Source of the DNA: Burkholderiales bacterium
Lineage (GTDB): Bacteria; Pseudomonadota; Gammaproteobacteria; Burkholderiales; Burkholderiaceae_C
Direction: 5' to 3'
Length of the DNA: 64,000 nucleotides
Assembly (NCBI GenBank): GCA_016191525.1
Contig: JACPOK010000011.1
Span: 124,001 to 188,000 of the forward strand
Made by a program: the position numbers and the translations under genes. Every line of letters starts with the position of its first letter. Positions within the stretch are counted from its first letter, which is position 1. Under the pieces are notes generated by a model that saw nothing but the letters and a program-made list of their open reading frames with translations, was not told the DNA's origin and searched no databases. This document shows positions 25,836 through 36,006 of this stretch, in pieces.

Positions 25836-26843
25836 ATGAAAACTTGTATCTACGGGGCCGGCGCCATCGGCGGCTGGCTGGGCGCGAAGCTGGCACAGGC
25901 CGGCGCTGAAGTCAGCGTGGTGGCGCGTGGCGCAACCCTGCAGGCGCTGCAGATGCACGGCCTGCGGCTGGAATCCGGGGCCCCTTCGGCAAGCTCAGGG
26001 CAATCGGAAGTCAGTTCTGTCGCCGTGCGCTCCAGCACCAGCCCGGCCGAACTGGGCGTGCAGGACCTGGTGATCGTCGCCGTCAAGGCGCCCGCCATGG
26101 CCGGCGTGGCCAGCGCCATCGCACCGCTGATCGGGCCGGACACCGTGGTGCTGACGGCCATGAACGGTGTGCCGTGGTGGTTCTTCGAAGGCTTCGGCGC
26201 GCAGTTCCAGGGCACGCGGCTGAAGGCAGTGGACCCGGATGGCGCCATCGCGCGGGCGATTCCCGCGCGGCACGTCGTGGGCTGCGTGGTGCACGCCAGC
26301 TGTTCGCTCAACGGCCCCGGTTTCGTGAAGCAGCACTTCGGCAACAAGCTGATCATCGGCGAGCCCTCGGGCGAGCAGACGGCGCGCGTGCAGCAGCTGG
26401 CCGCGCTACTGCAGCGGGCCGGCTTCGAGGTGGTGCTGTCGCAGCAGATCCAGAAGGACGCCTGGTACAAGCTGTGGGGCAACATGACGGTCAACCCCGT
26501 CAGCGCGCTCACCGGCGCCACCACCGACCTGATCCTTGACGACGAGCTGGTGCGCGGCTTCATCTCCAGTGTGATGCTGGAAGCGCGCGAGATCGGCGCG
26601 CGCATCGGCATCCCGATCGACCAGCAGCCCGAGGACCGGCACCAGGTCACACGCAAGCTGGGCGCCTTCAAGACCTCCATGCTGCAGGACGTGGAGGCCG
26701 GCAGGGCGGTGGAGCTGGATGCGCTGGTATCGGTGGTGAAGGAGCTGGGCGAATTGACCCGGGTGCCCACGCCTTTCACCGACGTGCTGCTGGGCCTGGC
26801 GCGCCTGCATGCCAGGACGCGCGGGCTGTATCCTGCGGCATGA
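25836..26843 (+). CDS. 2-dehydropantoate 2-reductase-like protein
   Basis: A 335-residue PanE/ApbA-type NADP-dependent reductase. Rossmann motif CIYGAGAIGGWLG at the N-terminus; catalytic Lys/Asn region in KDAWYKLWGNMTVNP. The segment GAPSASSGQSEVSS (about residues 47-60) coincides with an inserted DNA repeat and is not expected in the family. ATG at 25836 precedes the Rossmann strand directly. Overlaps the DAHP synthase gene by 4 bp. Could be a pathway-specific reductase rather than true PanE. Confidence 0.8.
   Translation: MKTCIYGAGAIGGWLGAKLAQAGAEVSVVARGATLQALQMHGLRLESGAPSASSGQSEVSSVAVRSSTSPAELGVQDLVIVAVKAPAMAGVASAIAPLIGPDTVVLTAMNGVPWWFFEGFGAQFQGTRLKAVDPDGAIARAIPARHVVGCVVHASCSLNGPGFVKQHFGNKLIIGEPSGEQTARVQQLAALLQRAGFEVVLSQQIQKDAWYKLWGNMTVNPVSALTGATTDLILDDELVRGFISSVMLEAREIGARIGIPIDQQPEDRHQVTRKLGAFKTSMLQDVEAGRAVELDALVSVVKELGELTRVPTPFTDVLLGLARLHARTRGLYPAA
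25981..26007. repeat. 'CTTCGGCAAGCTCAGGGC' repeat within a reading frame
   Basis: CCCCTTCGGCAAGCTCAGGG followed by CAATCGG matches the common proteobacterial repeat of the form CCCTTCGACAAGCTCAGGGCGAACGG. Here it lies inside the PanE-like gene in frame, encoding PSASSGQS. Confidence 0.6.
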
Positions 26844-27919
26844 GCGAACGCCACCCCGCCCGAATTTCCGACCTGCACATCGCGCGCGAGGACGCGCTGC
26901 CCGCGCCGCAGGCGCTGCATGACGAGCTGCCTTGCGGCGCGGAAGAAGCGGCCTTCATCGCCGGCTCGCGCGATGCCGTGCGCCGCATCCTGCGCGGCGA
27001 GGACGACCGCCTGCTGGTGATCGCCGGGCCCTGCTCGGTGCATGAGCCTGCCTCGGCCGCCGAGTACGCGCACCGCCTGCATGCACTGGCCGAAAAGCAC
27101 GCCGATGCCCTGCTGGTGGTGATGCGCGTCTATTTCGAGAAGCCGCGCACCCGCATGGGCTGGAAGGGCCTGATCTATGACCCGGGGCTGGACGGCAGCG
27201 GCGACATCGGCGAAGGCCTGCGCGCGGCGCGCCGCCTGCTGCTGGAATGCGCGGCGCTGCGCCTGCCCACCGCTTCGGAAATCCTGGACCTGGTGACGCC
27301 GCAGTACTACGCCGAGCTGCTCAGCTGGGGCGCCATCGGCGCGCGCACCGTGGAAAGCCCGCTGCACCGGCAGATGGCCTCGGCCCTGTCGGCGCCGCTG
27401 GGCTTCAAGAACGCCACCCATGGCGGCGTGGACGTGGCCATCGACGCCATCCACGTGGCGGGGCAGGCGCACCGCTTTCCCAGCGTGTCACTGGAAGGCC
27501 GGGCCATCGTGGTCACCACCACCGGCAACCCCGATGCCCACTTGGTGCTGCGCGGCGGCGCCGGCGGGCCCAACTTCGACGAAGCCAGCGTGGCGAAGGC
27601 CGCGCAGGCGCTGGCCGCTTCCGGCCTGCCGGCGCGCGTGGTGGTGGACTGCAGCCATGGCAACAGCGCCAAGGACTGGCGGCGCCAGCCGCAGGTGGCG
27701 GCCGACCTGGCCGGGCAAGTGGCCGCCGGTTCGCGCGCCATCGCCGGCGTGATGCTGGAAAGCCACCTGGTGGAAGGCCGGCAGGACATCACCGACGGGC
27801 GCCGCGGCCTGTGCTACGGCCAGAGCGTGACCGATGGCTGCATCGGCTGGGAGGCCACCGTGGCCGTCGTCGAACAACTGGCCGCGGCGGCCCGCAGCCG
27901 CCGGGTGCGGGCCGCATGA
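26840..27919 (+). CDS. aroG: 3-deoxy-7-phosphoheptulonate synthase (class I DAHP synthase)
   Basis: A 359-residue AroF/G/H-type enzyme starting the shikimate pathway from PEP and erythrose-4-phosphate. Motifs: VIAGPCSVHEP, MRVYFEKPRTRMGWKGLI (part), FKNATHGG and VVDCSHGNSAKD. Coupled to the genes on both sides by ATGA overlaps. The isozyme class (Phe, Tyr or Trp feedback) cannot be assigned by eye. Confidence 0.94.
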   Translation: MSERHPARISDLHIAREDALPAPQALHDELPCGAEEAAFIAGSRDAVRRILRGEDDRLLVIAGPCSVHEPASAAEYAHRLHALAEKHADALLVVMRVYFEKPRTRMGWKGLIYDPGLDGSGDIGEGLRAARRLLLECAALRLPTASEILDLVTPQYYAELLSWGAIGARTVESPLHRQMASALSAPLGFKNATHGGVDVAIDAIHVAGQAHRFPSVSLEGRAIVVTTTGNPDAHLVLRGGAGGPNFDEASVAKAAQALAASGLPARVVVDCSHGNSAKDWRRQPQVAADLAGQVAAGSRAIAGVMLESHLVEGRQDITDGRRGLCYGQSVTDGCIGWEATVAVVEQLAAAARSRRVRAA

Positions 27920-28824
27920 GCGCGCCCGCGGCCAAGGCCCTGAGCGGCACGGCGTTCGCCACGCTGCTGCTGATCGCGCTGATGATGGGCGCCAACCACG
28001 TGGCGGCGCGCATCGCCTTCAACAACGGCGTGGACGTCGCCACCGCGGTGGTGTTCCGCAGCGCGGTGACGGCGCTGGTCATCGTCGGCCTGCTGGCCTC
28101 GCAGGGTGTGCGCGTTGCCTTTACGGCGCGGCACAAGAAAATGCTGCCGGTGATCGGCCTGCTGATCGGCGTGCAGAGCCTGTGCCTGTATTCGGCGGTG
28201 GCGCGGCTGCCGGTGGCGCTGGCGCTGCTGGCCTTCAACACCTACCCGATCTGGACGGCCTTCTGGGCCCGTGTGGTCTACGGCCAGAAGGCGGAGAAAG
28301 CGCTGCTCGTCGCCATGCCCGTCATCCTGTTCGGGCTGGCGCTGGCGCTGGACGTGTTCGGCGCCGCCTCGGGCCTGGGCGCCTCGGGCCAGTGGGCCCG
28401 CATCGGCGCGGGCGTGGCATTCGCGCTGGCGGCGGGCGGCACCTTCGGGCTGGCGCTGGTCATCACGCAGCATGAGGCGGGCGACGTCGACGGCCGCGTG
28501 CGCACCGCGACCACCATGACCATCGCCGGGCTGATGGCGCTGGTGGTGGTGGCCCTGCAGGGCGGCTTCCACCTGCCGCAGGCGCCCGCCGGCTGGGGCG
28601 GGCTGGCCGCGCTGACTTTCCTCTACGGCACGGCCTTCACGATCATGTTCACCGTGCTGCCCAAGCTGGGCGTGGTCGGCAACTCGGCCATCATGAACGT
28701 GGAGCCGGTGTTCGCCCTGGTCCTCGCCTGGCTCATCCTCGGCCAGGCCATCGCGCCGGTGCAGGTGGCCGGCGCGCTGATCGTGGTGGGCGCGGTGATG
28801 GTGCTGGGGATGCGCAAGCGCTAG
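27916..28824 (+). CDS. EamA/DMT-superfamily transporter
   Basis: A 302-residue protein with about ten membrane helices in two EamA repeats (LLLIALMMGANHVAARIAF; VVGNSAIMNVEPVFALVLAW). Overlaps the DAHP synthase stop codon, so it is co-expressed with it; export of an aromatic or other small metabolite is a guess. Its stop codon lies inside the left copy of a 12-bp direct repeat. Confidence 0.86.
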   Translation: MSAPAAKALSGTAFATLLLIALMMGANHVAARIAFNNGVDVATAVVFRSAVTALVIVGLLASQGVRVAFTARHKKMLPVIGLLIGVQSLCLYSAVARLPVALALLAFNTYPIWTAFWARVVYGQKAEKALLVAMPVILFGLALALDVFGAASGLGASGQWARIGAGVAFALAAGGTFGLALVITQHEAGDVDGRVRTATTMTIAGLMALVVVALQGGFHLPQAPAGWGGLAALTFLYGTAFTIMFTVLPKLGVVGNSAIMNVEPVFALVLAWLILGQAIAPVQVAGALIVVGAVMVLGMRKR

Positions 28825-28832
28825 GGTCGCGA

Positions 28833-28856
28833 TATAATCGGCTATACACGTATAGC
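28833..28856 (+). promoter_or_regulatory. Promoter and operator of the RelBE-type module
   Basis: A perfect -10 hexamer TATAAT (28833-28838) is followed by the inverted repeat GCTATACACGTATAGC (28841-28856; 7-bp arms, 2-bp centre). The palindrome lies at the expected transcription start, as in operators bound by ribbon-helix-helix antitoxins. The antitoxin ATG is at 28869 after AGAGG. Confidence 0.75.
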
Positions 28857-28868
28857 AGAGGTTTCGCC

Positions 28869-29081
28869 ATGCTTGCCATTCGCCTGCCCCAGCCCATCGA
28901 AGACCGCCTGAACGCCCTGGCGCAGGAGACGGGCCGCACCAAGACCACGCTGGCGCGCGAGGCGATTCTCGAATTCATCGACGACCTCGAGGACTATTAC
29001 CTGGCCGAGGCGCGAGCGCGCAAGAACCGCAAGACCATCCCGCTGGACGACGTGGAGCGCCAGCTTGGCCTGGGCCGTTGA
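28869..29081 (+). CDS. Ribbon-helix-helix antitoxin (RelB/DinJ-like)
   Basis: A 70-residue protein. The N-terminal MLAIRLPQPIEDRLNALAQE and KTTLAREAILEFID form a ribbon-helix-helix DNA-binding domain; the acidic/basic C-terminus should wrap the toxin. Likely represses its own operator at 28841-28856. The toxin gene begins 17 bp before its stop codon, a usual arrangement for RelBE-type pairs. Confidence 0.88.
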   Translation: MLAIRLPQPIEDRLNALAQETGRTKTTLAREAILEFIDDLEDYYLAEARARKNRKTIPLDDVERQLGLGR

Positions 29082-29334
29082 ATTCGACCCGGACGCGGTA
29101 AAGGATCTAAAGAGGCTGGACAAGCAGGTCCAGAAGCGCATCGTTGAATTCCTGCGCGAGCGCCTCGCCCCCATGAAAAACCCGCGCGAACTCGGCGAGG
29201 CACTGGCCGGCAGCAAGCTGGGCAACTACTGGAAATACCGCGTCGGTGACTGGCGCATCATCTGCGACATCCAGGACAAGCGCATCGTCGTGCGCGTTCT
29301 GCGGGTGGGGAACCGGCGCGAGGTTTATCGCTAG
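29065..29334 (+). CDS. RelE/ParE-superfamily toxin
   Basis: An 89-residue protein, TTG start giving MAWAVEFDPDAVKDLKRLD, a typical RelE beginning. The core KLGNYWKYRVGDWRIICDI and VVRVLRVGNRREVYR contain the conserved Arg/Tyr pattern of ribosome-dependent mRNA interferases. Overlaps the antitoxin gene. Whether the target is the ribosome (RelE) or gyrase (ParE) needs a test; the YRxGDWRIIC pattern favours RelE. Confidence 0.87.
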   Translation: MAWAVEFDPDAVKDLKRLDKQVQKRIVEFLRERLAPMKNPRELGEALAGSKLGNYWKYRVGDWRIICDIQDKRIVVRVLRVGNRREVYR

Positions 29335-29362
29335 GGTCGCAACGTCCTGAGAGGCTCATGCT

Positions 29363-29980
29363 CTAGGGCATCAGCAGCGCGCGTGCCGCTTGCGCGAAAG
29401 TGCGACTGCCGGGTGCCTGCGCTTGCATCCACGCCGCCAGGCCCACCAGCGCAACCAAGGCCAGCGCTGCGGGTCGCCATGTATTGCGGATCAGCCGCTC
29501 GGCCCAAGCGCCAACCGTCTCCTTGCGGGACAGCCTTCGCACCACCACGCCTGCGAACACCACTTCAAAGGCCACCTCCAGCAGCAATGGCGCACCGCCA
29601 AGGACAGCGAACACGCCAGCCAGTAACAGTCCGGCCAGCAGGGCGATCAGGAACACTGCGCAGCCCTCACCATCGACGCCGGCGGGAAAGTCGAGGCTCC
29701 CATCCCACCCGCCCGAGCCATGCGGCTCACGCATGAAGTCGGACCAAATACGCACACATGCAACGAAGACGACATATGAAAACGAGAAGCTGATGGCATA
29801 ACGCAGAGGCATGGAGATCATCCCGAGCTTGAGCAGTGCCCAGCTGACCAACCATCCCGCCAACCATGTGACCGCGAAGATCAGCGCCGCATGGAAATTC
29901 ACGGAACGGGTGCGCAGGCGGCTTTCGATGAAGCCCCGCTTCTCGCGCTCGTAGCGCGCGCGATCCCACTCTTCAGGCAT
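29363..29980 (-). CDS. Hypothetical membrane protein
   Basis: A 205-residue protein with about five predicted helices (around 32-50, 58-80, 108-128, 132-148, 170-186). The basic N-terminus ([19 protein letters not shown]) precedes the first helix. No recognised family motif. It overlaps the end of alr by 8 bp on the same strand, so it is probably translated together with alr. Confidence 0.65.
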   Translation of the reverse strand: MPEEWDRARYEREKRGFIESRLRTRSVNFHAALIFAVTWLAGWLVSWALLKLGMISMPLRYAISFSFSYVVFVACVRIWSDFMREPHGSGGWDGSLDFPAGVDGEGCAVFLIALLAGLLLAGVFAVLGGAPLLLEVAFEVVFAGVVVRRLSRKETVGAWAERLIRNTWRPAALALVALVGLAAWMQAQAPGSRTFAQAARALLMP

Positions 29981-31070
29981 CCACCACCACCGGCACCCGC
30001 AGCGCCAGCGCGCACATCAGCTCATAGCCCACTGTGCCGCCGGCGCGCGCCACTTCGTCAATGGGCAGCACGGCGCCGGTGGAGGCGCGGCCCCATAGCG
30101 TGACCTCGGTGCCCATGCCGGCGTCGGGCAGCGGCGTGAGGTCGACGGTGATCATGTCCATGCTGACGCGGCCGACCATGCGGGTGCGCACACCGCCCAC
30201 CAGCACCGGCGTGCCGGTGGTGCAGTGGCGCGGGTAGCCGTCGGCATAGCCGCAGGCCACCACGCCGATGCGCAGCGGCGCATCCGCGGTGAAGCTGGAG
30301 CCATAGCCCACGGTGTCGCCGGGTGCCAGCTGCTGCACACCGATGATGCGGCTGGCCAGGCTCATGGCGGGCTGCAGGTCCCAGTGCGCGGTGTCGTGGT
30401 CCGGGAAGTCCGGCGCGCTGCCGTACACCGCGATGCCGGGGCGGACCCAGTCGGCGCGCACTGCCGGCTCCGACCCGAACCGCAGCGCGGCGGCGCTGTT
30501 CGAAATGGTGCGCTCACCGGGCAGGTCGTGCGTGATGGCCTCGAACACCTTCATCTGCGCGGCGATGCCCTTGGGCCCGTCGGAGTCGCTGAAATGGGTC
30601 ATCAGGGAAATCTCGTCCACCTGCGGCAGCGCGTCCAGCCGGGACCAGGCGGCGCGGTAACGCTGGGGCGCGAAGCCCAGCCGGTTCATGCCGGAATTCA
30701 TTTTCAGGAAGACGCGGTGCGGCTGGTGCGTCTTGTGCACGGCCAGCATGTCGATCTGCTCGTTGCAGTGCACCGTGTGCCAGAGGTTCAGCCGCGAGCA
30801 CAGCTCCAGGTCGCGCGCCTCGAACGCGCCTTCCAGCAGCAGGATGGGCCCGCGCCAGCCCAGCGCGCGCACCCGCTCGGCCTCGTGCAGGTCCAGCAGC
30901 GCGAAGCCGTCGGCCCCGCGCAGGCCTTCGAACACGCGCTCAATGCCGTGGCCGTAGGCGTTGGCCTTGACGACGCCCCAGACCCGTGCGTCCGGCGCCG
31001 CGGCGCGCACGCGCTGCAGGTTGTGCCGCAGGGCCTGGGTGTGGATGGTGGCAAGGATGGGGCGGGGCAT
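29973..31070 (-). CDS. alr: Alanine racemase
   Basis: A 365-residue fold-type III PLP enzyme making D-alanine for peptidoglycan. PLP lysine is Lys35 in [11 protein letters not shown]; the second catalytic residue is the Tyr in VGYGSSF. C-terminal [15 protein letters not shown] is characteristic. Divergent from lplT, another envelope gene. Confidence 0.96.
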   Translation of the reverse strand: MPRPILATIHTQALRHNLQRVRAAAPDARVWGVVKANAYGHGIERVFEGLRGADGFALLDLHEAERVRALGWRGPILLLEGAFEARDLELCSRLNLWHTVHCNEQIDMLAVHKTHQPHRVFLKMNSGMNRLGFAPQRYRAAWSRLDALPQVDEISLMTHFSDSDGPKGIAAQMKVFEAITHDLPGERTISNSAAALRFGSEPAVRADWVRPGIAVYGSAPDFPDHDTAHWDLQPAMSLASRIIGVQQLAPGDTVGYGSSFTADAPLRIGVVACGYADGYPRHCTTGTPVLVGGVRTRMVGRVSMDMITVDLTPLPDAGMGTEVTLWGRASTGAVLPIDEVARAGGTVGYELMCALALRVPVVVDA

Positions 31071-31185
31071 GGCGGCCTTGTCAAGCGGGCTGGAGCGGGG
31101 ATTTTGTCATTACCCAGCGTGATATAACCCTTGGGCCCTTGGAGACACCCCAACTATTGCCTGGCATCAGCCCGCCTGATGCCCC

Positions 31186-32481
31186 ATGCCAGCCAGAATG
31201 AAGCGCGGTTTCTACATCCTCATGGCGGCGCAGTTCTTCTCGTCGCTGGCCGACCAGGCGCTTTTCGTTGCGGCGGTGGAACTGATCAAGAACGGCGGGG
31301 GCGCGCAGTGGCAACAGGCCGCGCTGCTGCCCATGTTCGCGCTTTTTTACGTGACGCTGGCGCCCTTCCTGGGCGCACTGGCCGACGCTTACCCCAAGGG
31401 CCGCGTGATGTTCCTGAGCAATGGCATCAAGATCATTGGCTGCGGCCTGATGCTGGGGGGCCTGCATCCCCTGCTGGCCTATGCCATCGTGGGCCTGGGC
31501 GCGGCGGCCTACTCGCCGGCAAAGTACGGCATCCTTACCGAGATGCTGCCGGCCTCGCAGCTGGTCAAGGCCAATGGCTGGATCGAGGGGCTGACCATCG
31601 CCTCCATCATCCTGGGCATCCTGATGGGGGGCCAGCTGGTGGGCCATGCAGTATCCAGCCGCATGCTGGCGTTCGACTTCCCCATGATCGACACCGGCGT
31701 GGACACGCCGGCCGAGGCCGCCATCTCCGTGCTGGTCTTCATCTACATGCTGGCGGCGTGGTTCAACACCCGCATTCCGCACACCGGCGTGGAGATGCGG
31801 CCCATGCCGAAGAACCCGCTGGAGCTGGTGCCCGATTTCTGGAACTGCAATTCGCGCCTGTGGCGCGACAAGCTGGGTCAGATCTCGCTGGCCACCACCA
31901 CGCTGTTCTGGGGCGTCAGCAGCAACCTGCGCTACCTGATCCTGGCCTGGAGCGCCGCCGCTCTCGGCTACAGCACCACGCAGGCGTCGTCGCTGGGCGG
32001 CGTGGTGGCCATCGGCACCGCGGTGGGCGCGGTCGTGGCGTCCATGCGCATGAAACTGGATTCGGCCACCCACGTCATTCCGATGGGCATCGCCATGGGC
32101 GTGCTGATCATCGCCATGAATTTCATCCACAACGTCTGGGTGGCGGCGCCTTTCCTCATCCTGCTGGGCGCCCTGGGCGGCTTCATGGTGGTGCCGATGA
32201 ACGCGCTGCTGCAGCACCGCGGCCACAACCTGATGGGCGCGGGCCGCTCGATCGCCGTGCAGAACTTCAACGAGCAGGCCTGCATCCTGGGCCTGGGCGC
32301 CTTCTACAGCCTGTCCACCGGGATGGGCATGTCGGCCTTCGGCGCGATCACGGGCTTCGGGCTGATCGTGGCCGGCGTGATGTGGCTGATCAAGCGCTGG
32401 CACGACAGCAACTGCGTGAAGCACAAGGACGAAGTCGACCACCTGCTGCAGATCGCGCGCCACGACAACATGCATGGCTAG
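31186..32481 (+). CDS. lplT: Lysophospholipid transporter LplT
   Basis: A 431-residue MFS protein. The N-terminus GFYILMAAQFFSSLADQALF and APFLGALADAYPKGRVMFLSN (partly) match LplT, which flips lysophospholipids inward for re-acylation. No aas acyltransferase gene follows; instead an EamA gene overlaps by 8 bp. The start may be 31186 or the ATG at 31198. Confidence 0.88.
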   Translation: MPARMKRGFYILMAAQFFSSLADQALFVAAVELIKNGGGAQWQQAALLPMFALFYVTLAPFLGALADAYPKGRVMFLSNGIKIIGCGLMLGGLHPLLAYAIVGLGAAAYSPAKYGILTEMLPASQLVKANGWIEGLTIASIILGILMGGQLVGHAVSSRMLAFDFPMIDTGVDTPAEAAISVLVFIYMLAAWFNTRIPHTGVEMRPMPKNPLELVPDFWNCNSRLWRDKLGQISLATTTLFWGVSSNLRYLILAWSAAALGYSTTQASSLGGVVAIGTAVGAVVASMRMKLDSATHVIPMGIAMGVLIIAMNFIHNVWVAAPFLILLGALGGFMVVPMNALLQHRGHNLMGAGRSIAVQNFNEQACILGLGAFYSLSTGMGMSAFGAITGFGLIVAGVMWLIKRWHDSNCVKHKDEVDHLLQIARHDNMHG

Positions 32482-33367
32482 TCCGGTTTCCGGCCCGGTG
32501 CTTCCGGCACTGGCGCTGATGCTCAACGCCCTTGTCTGGGGCGTCTCCTGGTGGCCGTTCCGCGAACTTCAGGGCGAAGGCCTGCACCCGCTGTGGTCCA
32601 CCGCGCTGATCTACGTGATCTCGCTGGCCTGCCTGCTTGCCGCGAGGCCGCGCGCGCTGCTGCCGTTCGCGAAACAGCCGCTGCTATGGCTGCTGCTGGC
32701 AGCCGCCGGCATGACCAACGTGGGCTTCAACTGGGCCGTCACCGTGGGCGACGTGGTGCGCGTGGTGCTGCTGTTTTACCTGATGCCCGCCTGGGTGGTG
32801 CTGCTGGCCTGGCCGCTGCTGGGCGAGCGGCCCACGACCCCGGCGCTGGCCCGGCTGGTTCTGGCCATGGCGGGCGTGGCGGTGATCCTCAACACCGGCA
32901 GCACCCGCTGGCCGGTGCCCGAAAGCGCGGCTGACTGGCTGGCGCTGATGGGCGGCTTCAGCTTCGCGCTGACCAACATCCTCTTGCGCAAGCTGCACGG
33001 CACACCGCCGGAGGCGCGCATCGCCGCGATGTTCGGCGGCGGCGCGCTGATGGCGCTGGCGGCCGGCCTGCTGGCCGCGCCGGCGCCGCCGGCCTCGCTG
33101 GGCCTGCACGGCGTGTGGGTGGCGCTGGCCCTGAGCATGGGCTTCCTGGTGAGCAACGTGGCGCTGCAATACGGCGCGGCGCGCCTGTCGGCCCACACCA
33201 CGGCGCTGATCATGCTGTCCGAGGTGGTGTTTGCCAGCGGCTCGTCCGTCGCGCTGGGCGCGGCGCAGCTGTCGCTGCGCACCTGGCTGGGCGGCGCGCT
33301 GATACTGGCTGCGGCCGTGTGGTCGGCCTGGCAGGGGGGCACGGAAGCGGCCGCGGGCGCAAAATAG
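32474..33367 (+). CDS. EamA/DMT-superfamily transporter
   Basis: A 297-residue membrane protein with about ten helices (MLNALVWGVSWWPFRELQ; SMGFLVSNVALQYGAARLSA). Overlaps the lplT end by 8 bp and precedes glutathione peroxidase by 5 bp, making a three-gene unit. Substrate unknown. Confidence 0.85.
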   Translation: MASPVSGPVLPALALMLNALVWGVSWWPFRELQGEGLHPLWSTALIYVISLACLLAARPRALLPFAKQPLLWLLLAAAGMTNVGFNWAVTVGDVVRVVLLFYLMPAWVVLLAWPLLGERPTTPALARLVLAMAGVAVILNTGSTRWPVPESAADWLALMGGFSFALTNILLRKLHGTPPEARIAAMFGGGALMALAAGLLAAPAPPASLGLHGVWVALALSMGFLVSNVALQYGAARLSAHTTALIMLSEVVFASGSSVALGAAQLSLRTWLGGALILAAAVWSAWQGGTEAAAGAK

Positions 33368-33372
33368 CTTTC

Positions 33373-33858
<486 letters not shown>

Positions 33859-35082
33859 GCCCGAACAGCGGCCGCAGCCACTCGCTGCGCCGCACCAGCG
33901 CGGTGATGCCCCAGCAGCCCAGGGCCGTGCCCGCGACCAGCAACAGCGGCTCCGCCACGGGGCCCAGCGCCAGCGGTGCCAGCCAGACCACCAGCACGAT
34001 GATCAGCGTCTGGTGCAGCAGGTAGAACGGGTAGACCGACTCGTTGGCCCAGGCCAGCCAGGGCCAGGGGCGGTTGAGCTTCAGGTGCGCCCAGCCCAGG
34101 ATGGCCAGAACGGCGCCCCACATGTAGAAGTCGCCCAGCAGCCGCATCAGCTGGCGCCCTGATGCCCACTGGCTCGCGCCCAGCACCAGCAGCGGAATCG
34201 ATATGACGACGAGGCCCAGCGCCACGCCCAGCGACTGCCAGCGCAGCCGCGTGGCCTCGGCCCAGAAGCCCTCGTCCAGCCCGATCCAGTAGCCATAGAG
34301 GAACAGCGTGAAGTACACGGCGTGCAGCCAGCCGTCGTGGATCAGGTCGTGCGTGGGCGCGAAGCGCGGCCACAGCGTGAGGCTGTACAGCAGCATGGGC
34401 AGCACCGGCACCAGCAGCAGCCAGGCGCCGCGCAAACCCGTGAAGGCCGCGCGCAGCCGGCGGCCCGCGGCCGATTCCAGTAGCGGCACCAGCAGCACCA
34501 GCAGTGCCGTGTAGGCCCAGAGGTAGGCCAGGTACCACAGGTGGTTCCAGGTCACGCCCTCTTTCGCGCCATCAAACGCCGCGGCCGGCCACGGGCCGCC
34601 GGTGAAATAGCGGGCCAGGAAGCGGCCGAAGCCGGGCTCCACCAGGCCGTTGGCCACGCCTTGCGCATAGGGCTGGAACGGGATGATCACCGCCATGCCG
34701 AAGGCCAGCGGGATCAGCAGCCGCGCGCTGCGCTGGCGCAGCAGGCCCAGCTGCCCCTGGCCGCGCCGCAGGAAGCCGATGGCGATGCCCGACACCAGGA
34801 ACAGCAGGTCCAGCCGCCACAGGTTGACGATACGCATGGGCCACTGCAGCCAGGCGGCTTCGTGCGGGCTTTTCAGGTGCCAGCCCCAGCCGGCGACGTA
34901 GTACATGCCCACGTGATAGAGGATGACCAGGGCAAAGGCCAGGGCGCGCAGGGCGTCGATGTCGTGGCGGCGGTTCATGGAAGGGCTCCTTCTTGTGCGG
35001 ATGGCGCGATTCTTGGGCGGCCGGGCCCGCCCGCCCCTTTCCGTGGGACAGGCCGGGGCCCTTTTGTGACCAGCGGCGGGAT

Positions 35083-35103
35083 GGCGGGACGAAATTTCCC
35101 GCC
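35083..35103. promoter_or_regulatory. Inverted repeat before the LytTR gene
   Basis: GGCGGGA, 7-bp spacer CGAAATT, TCCCGCC: a perfect 7-bp inverted repeat 22 bp upstream of the LytTR start, next to a -10-like TAGACT at 35111. It is in the divergent spacer with the acyltransferase gene and may be an operator; the binding protein is unknown. Confidence 0.35.
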
Positions 35104-35124
35104 CCTGCCCTAGACTCGCAGCCC

Positions 35125-36006
35125 ATGTCCGAGGCACAAATCAACTGGCTGCTGCGCTTCAAGCCCTGGCGCCGGCATTTCGAGATCGGTTTCTGGGTGG
35201 CGGTGCTGGGCCTGGAGTCCGCCTTCAATGCCGTGGTGGCCTGGATCGACCTGCGCCGCGCTAACCCCGGTTTCGAGTTCTGGCAACCCGCGCTGTGGGA
35301 GCTGTCCAGCCTGCTGGTGGTGGGCGGGCTGATCCCGGTGATGATCGCCTTCGAGCGGCGTTACCCGCTGCGCTGGGAGACGCTGCCGCGCCACCTGGGC
35401 GCGCACCTTGCGGCCAGCGTGGCGTATTGCCTCGTCCACGTCGCGCTGATGTACCTGATGCGCTACGCCGTCTATGCCCTGCTGGAGCGGCCATACGGGC
35501 CGCAGCGCTGGGGCACCGAAGTGCTCTACCAGTACCTGAAGGACGTGCGCAGCTACGCGCTGATCCTGGGCACCATTCTTGGTTACCGGTTTTTCCTGTT
35601 GCGGCTGCAAGGCGAGGCGCGGGTGCTGGACGCGGCCGACCCGCCCGCCGGGCAGCCACCCGCGGCGCCGGCGCCCGCCACGCGGCCTGAGCGCTTCCTG
35701 GTGCGCAAGCTGCGCAAGGAGTTTCTTATCGCCGCCGCCGAGATCGAATGGGTGCAGGCCCAGGGCAACTACGTGGGCCTGCACGTGAACGGCCACGACT
35801 ACCTGCTGCGCGCCACGCTGGCAAGCTTTCTGGAGCAGTTGGACCCGGCGCGCTTTGCCCAGGTGCACCGCAGCTATGTGGCCAACCTGGACCGCATCGC
35901 CGAGATCGAGCCCACCGACGGCGGCGACGCGCGGCTGCGCATGAAGGACGGCAGCCAGGTGCCCTGCAGCCGCCGCTACCGCGATGCGCTGGGCGCCGCG
36001 GCCTGA
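35125..36006 (+). CDS. Membrane-anchored LytTR DNA-binding regulator
   Basis: A 293-residue protein with four membrane helices in the first 160 residues (about 18-36, 58-74, 90-112, 140-157), a Pro/Ala-rich linker (about 172-190) and a C-terminal LytTR DNA-binding domain (about 195-290; EIEWVQAQGNYVGLH, FAQVHRSYVANLDRI). There is no receiver domain, so it may sense through the membrane part. Divergent from the acyltransferase gene, a plausible target. Confidence 0.85.
   Translation: MSEAQINWLLRFKPWRRHFEIGFWVAVLGLESAFNAVVAWIDLRRANPGFEFWQPALWELSSLLVVGGLIPVMIAFERRYPLRWETLPRHLGAHLAASVAYCLVHVALMYLMRYAVYALLERPYGPQRWGTEVLYQYLKDVRSYALILGTILGYRFFLLRLQGEARVLDAADPPAGQPPAAPAPATRPERFLVRKLRKEFLIAAAEIEWVQAQGNYVGLHVNGHDYLLRATLASFLEQLDPARFAQVHRSYVANLDRIAEIEPTDGGDARLRMKDGSQVPCSRRYRDALGAAA

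Larger units (their letters stand above)
28819..29340. repeat. 12-bp direct repeats flanking a toxin-antitoxin module
   Basis: CGCTAGGGTCGC occurs at 28819-28830 and again at 29329-29340. The left copy contains the stop codon of the EamA gene and the right copy the stop codon of the RelE-like toxin. Promoter, antitoxin and toxin lie exactly between the copies. Confidence 0.8.
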
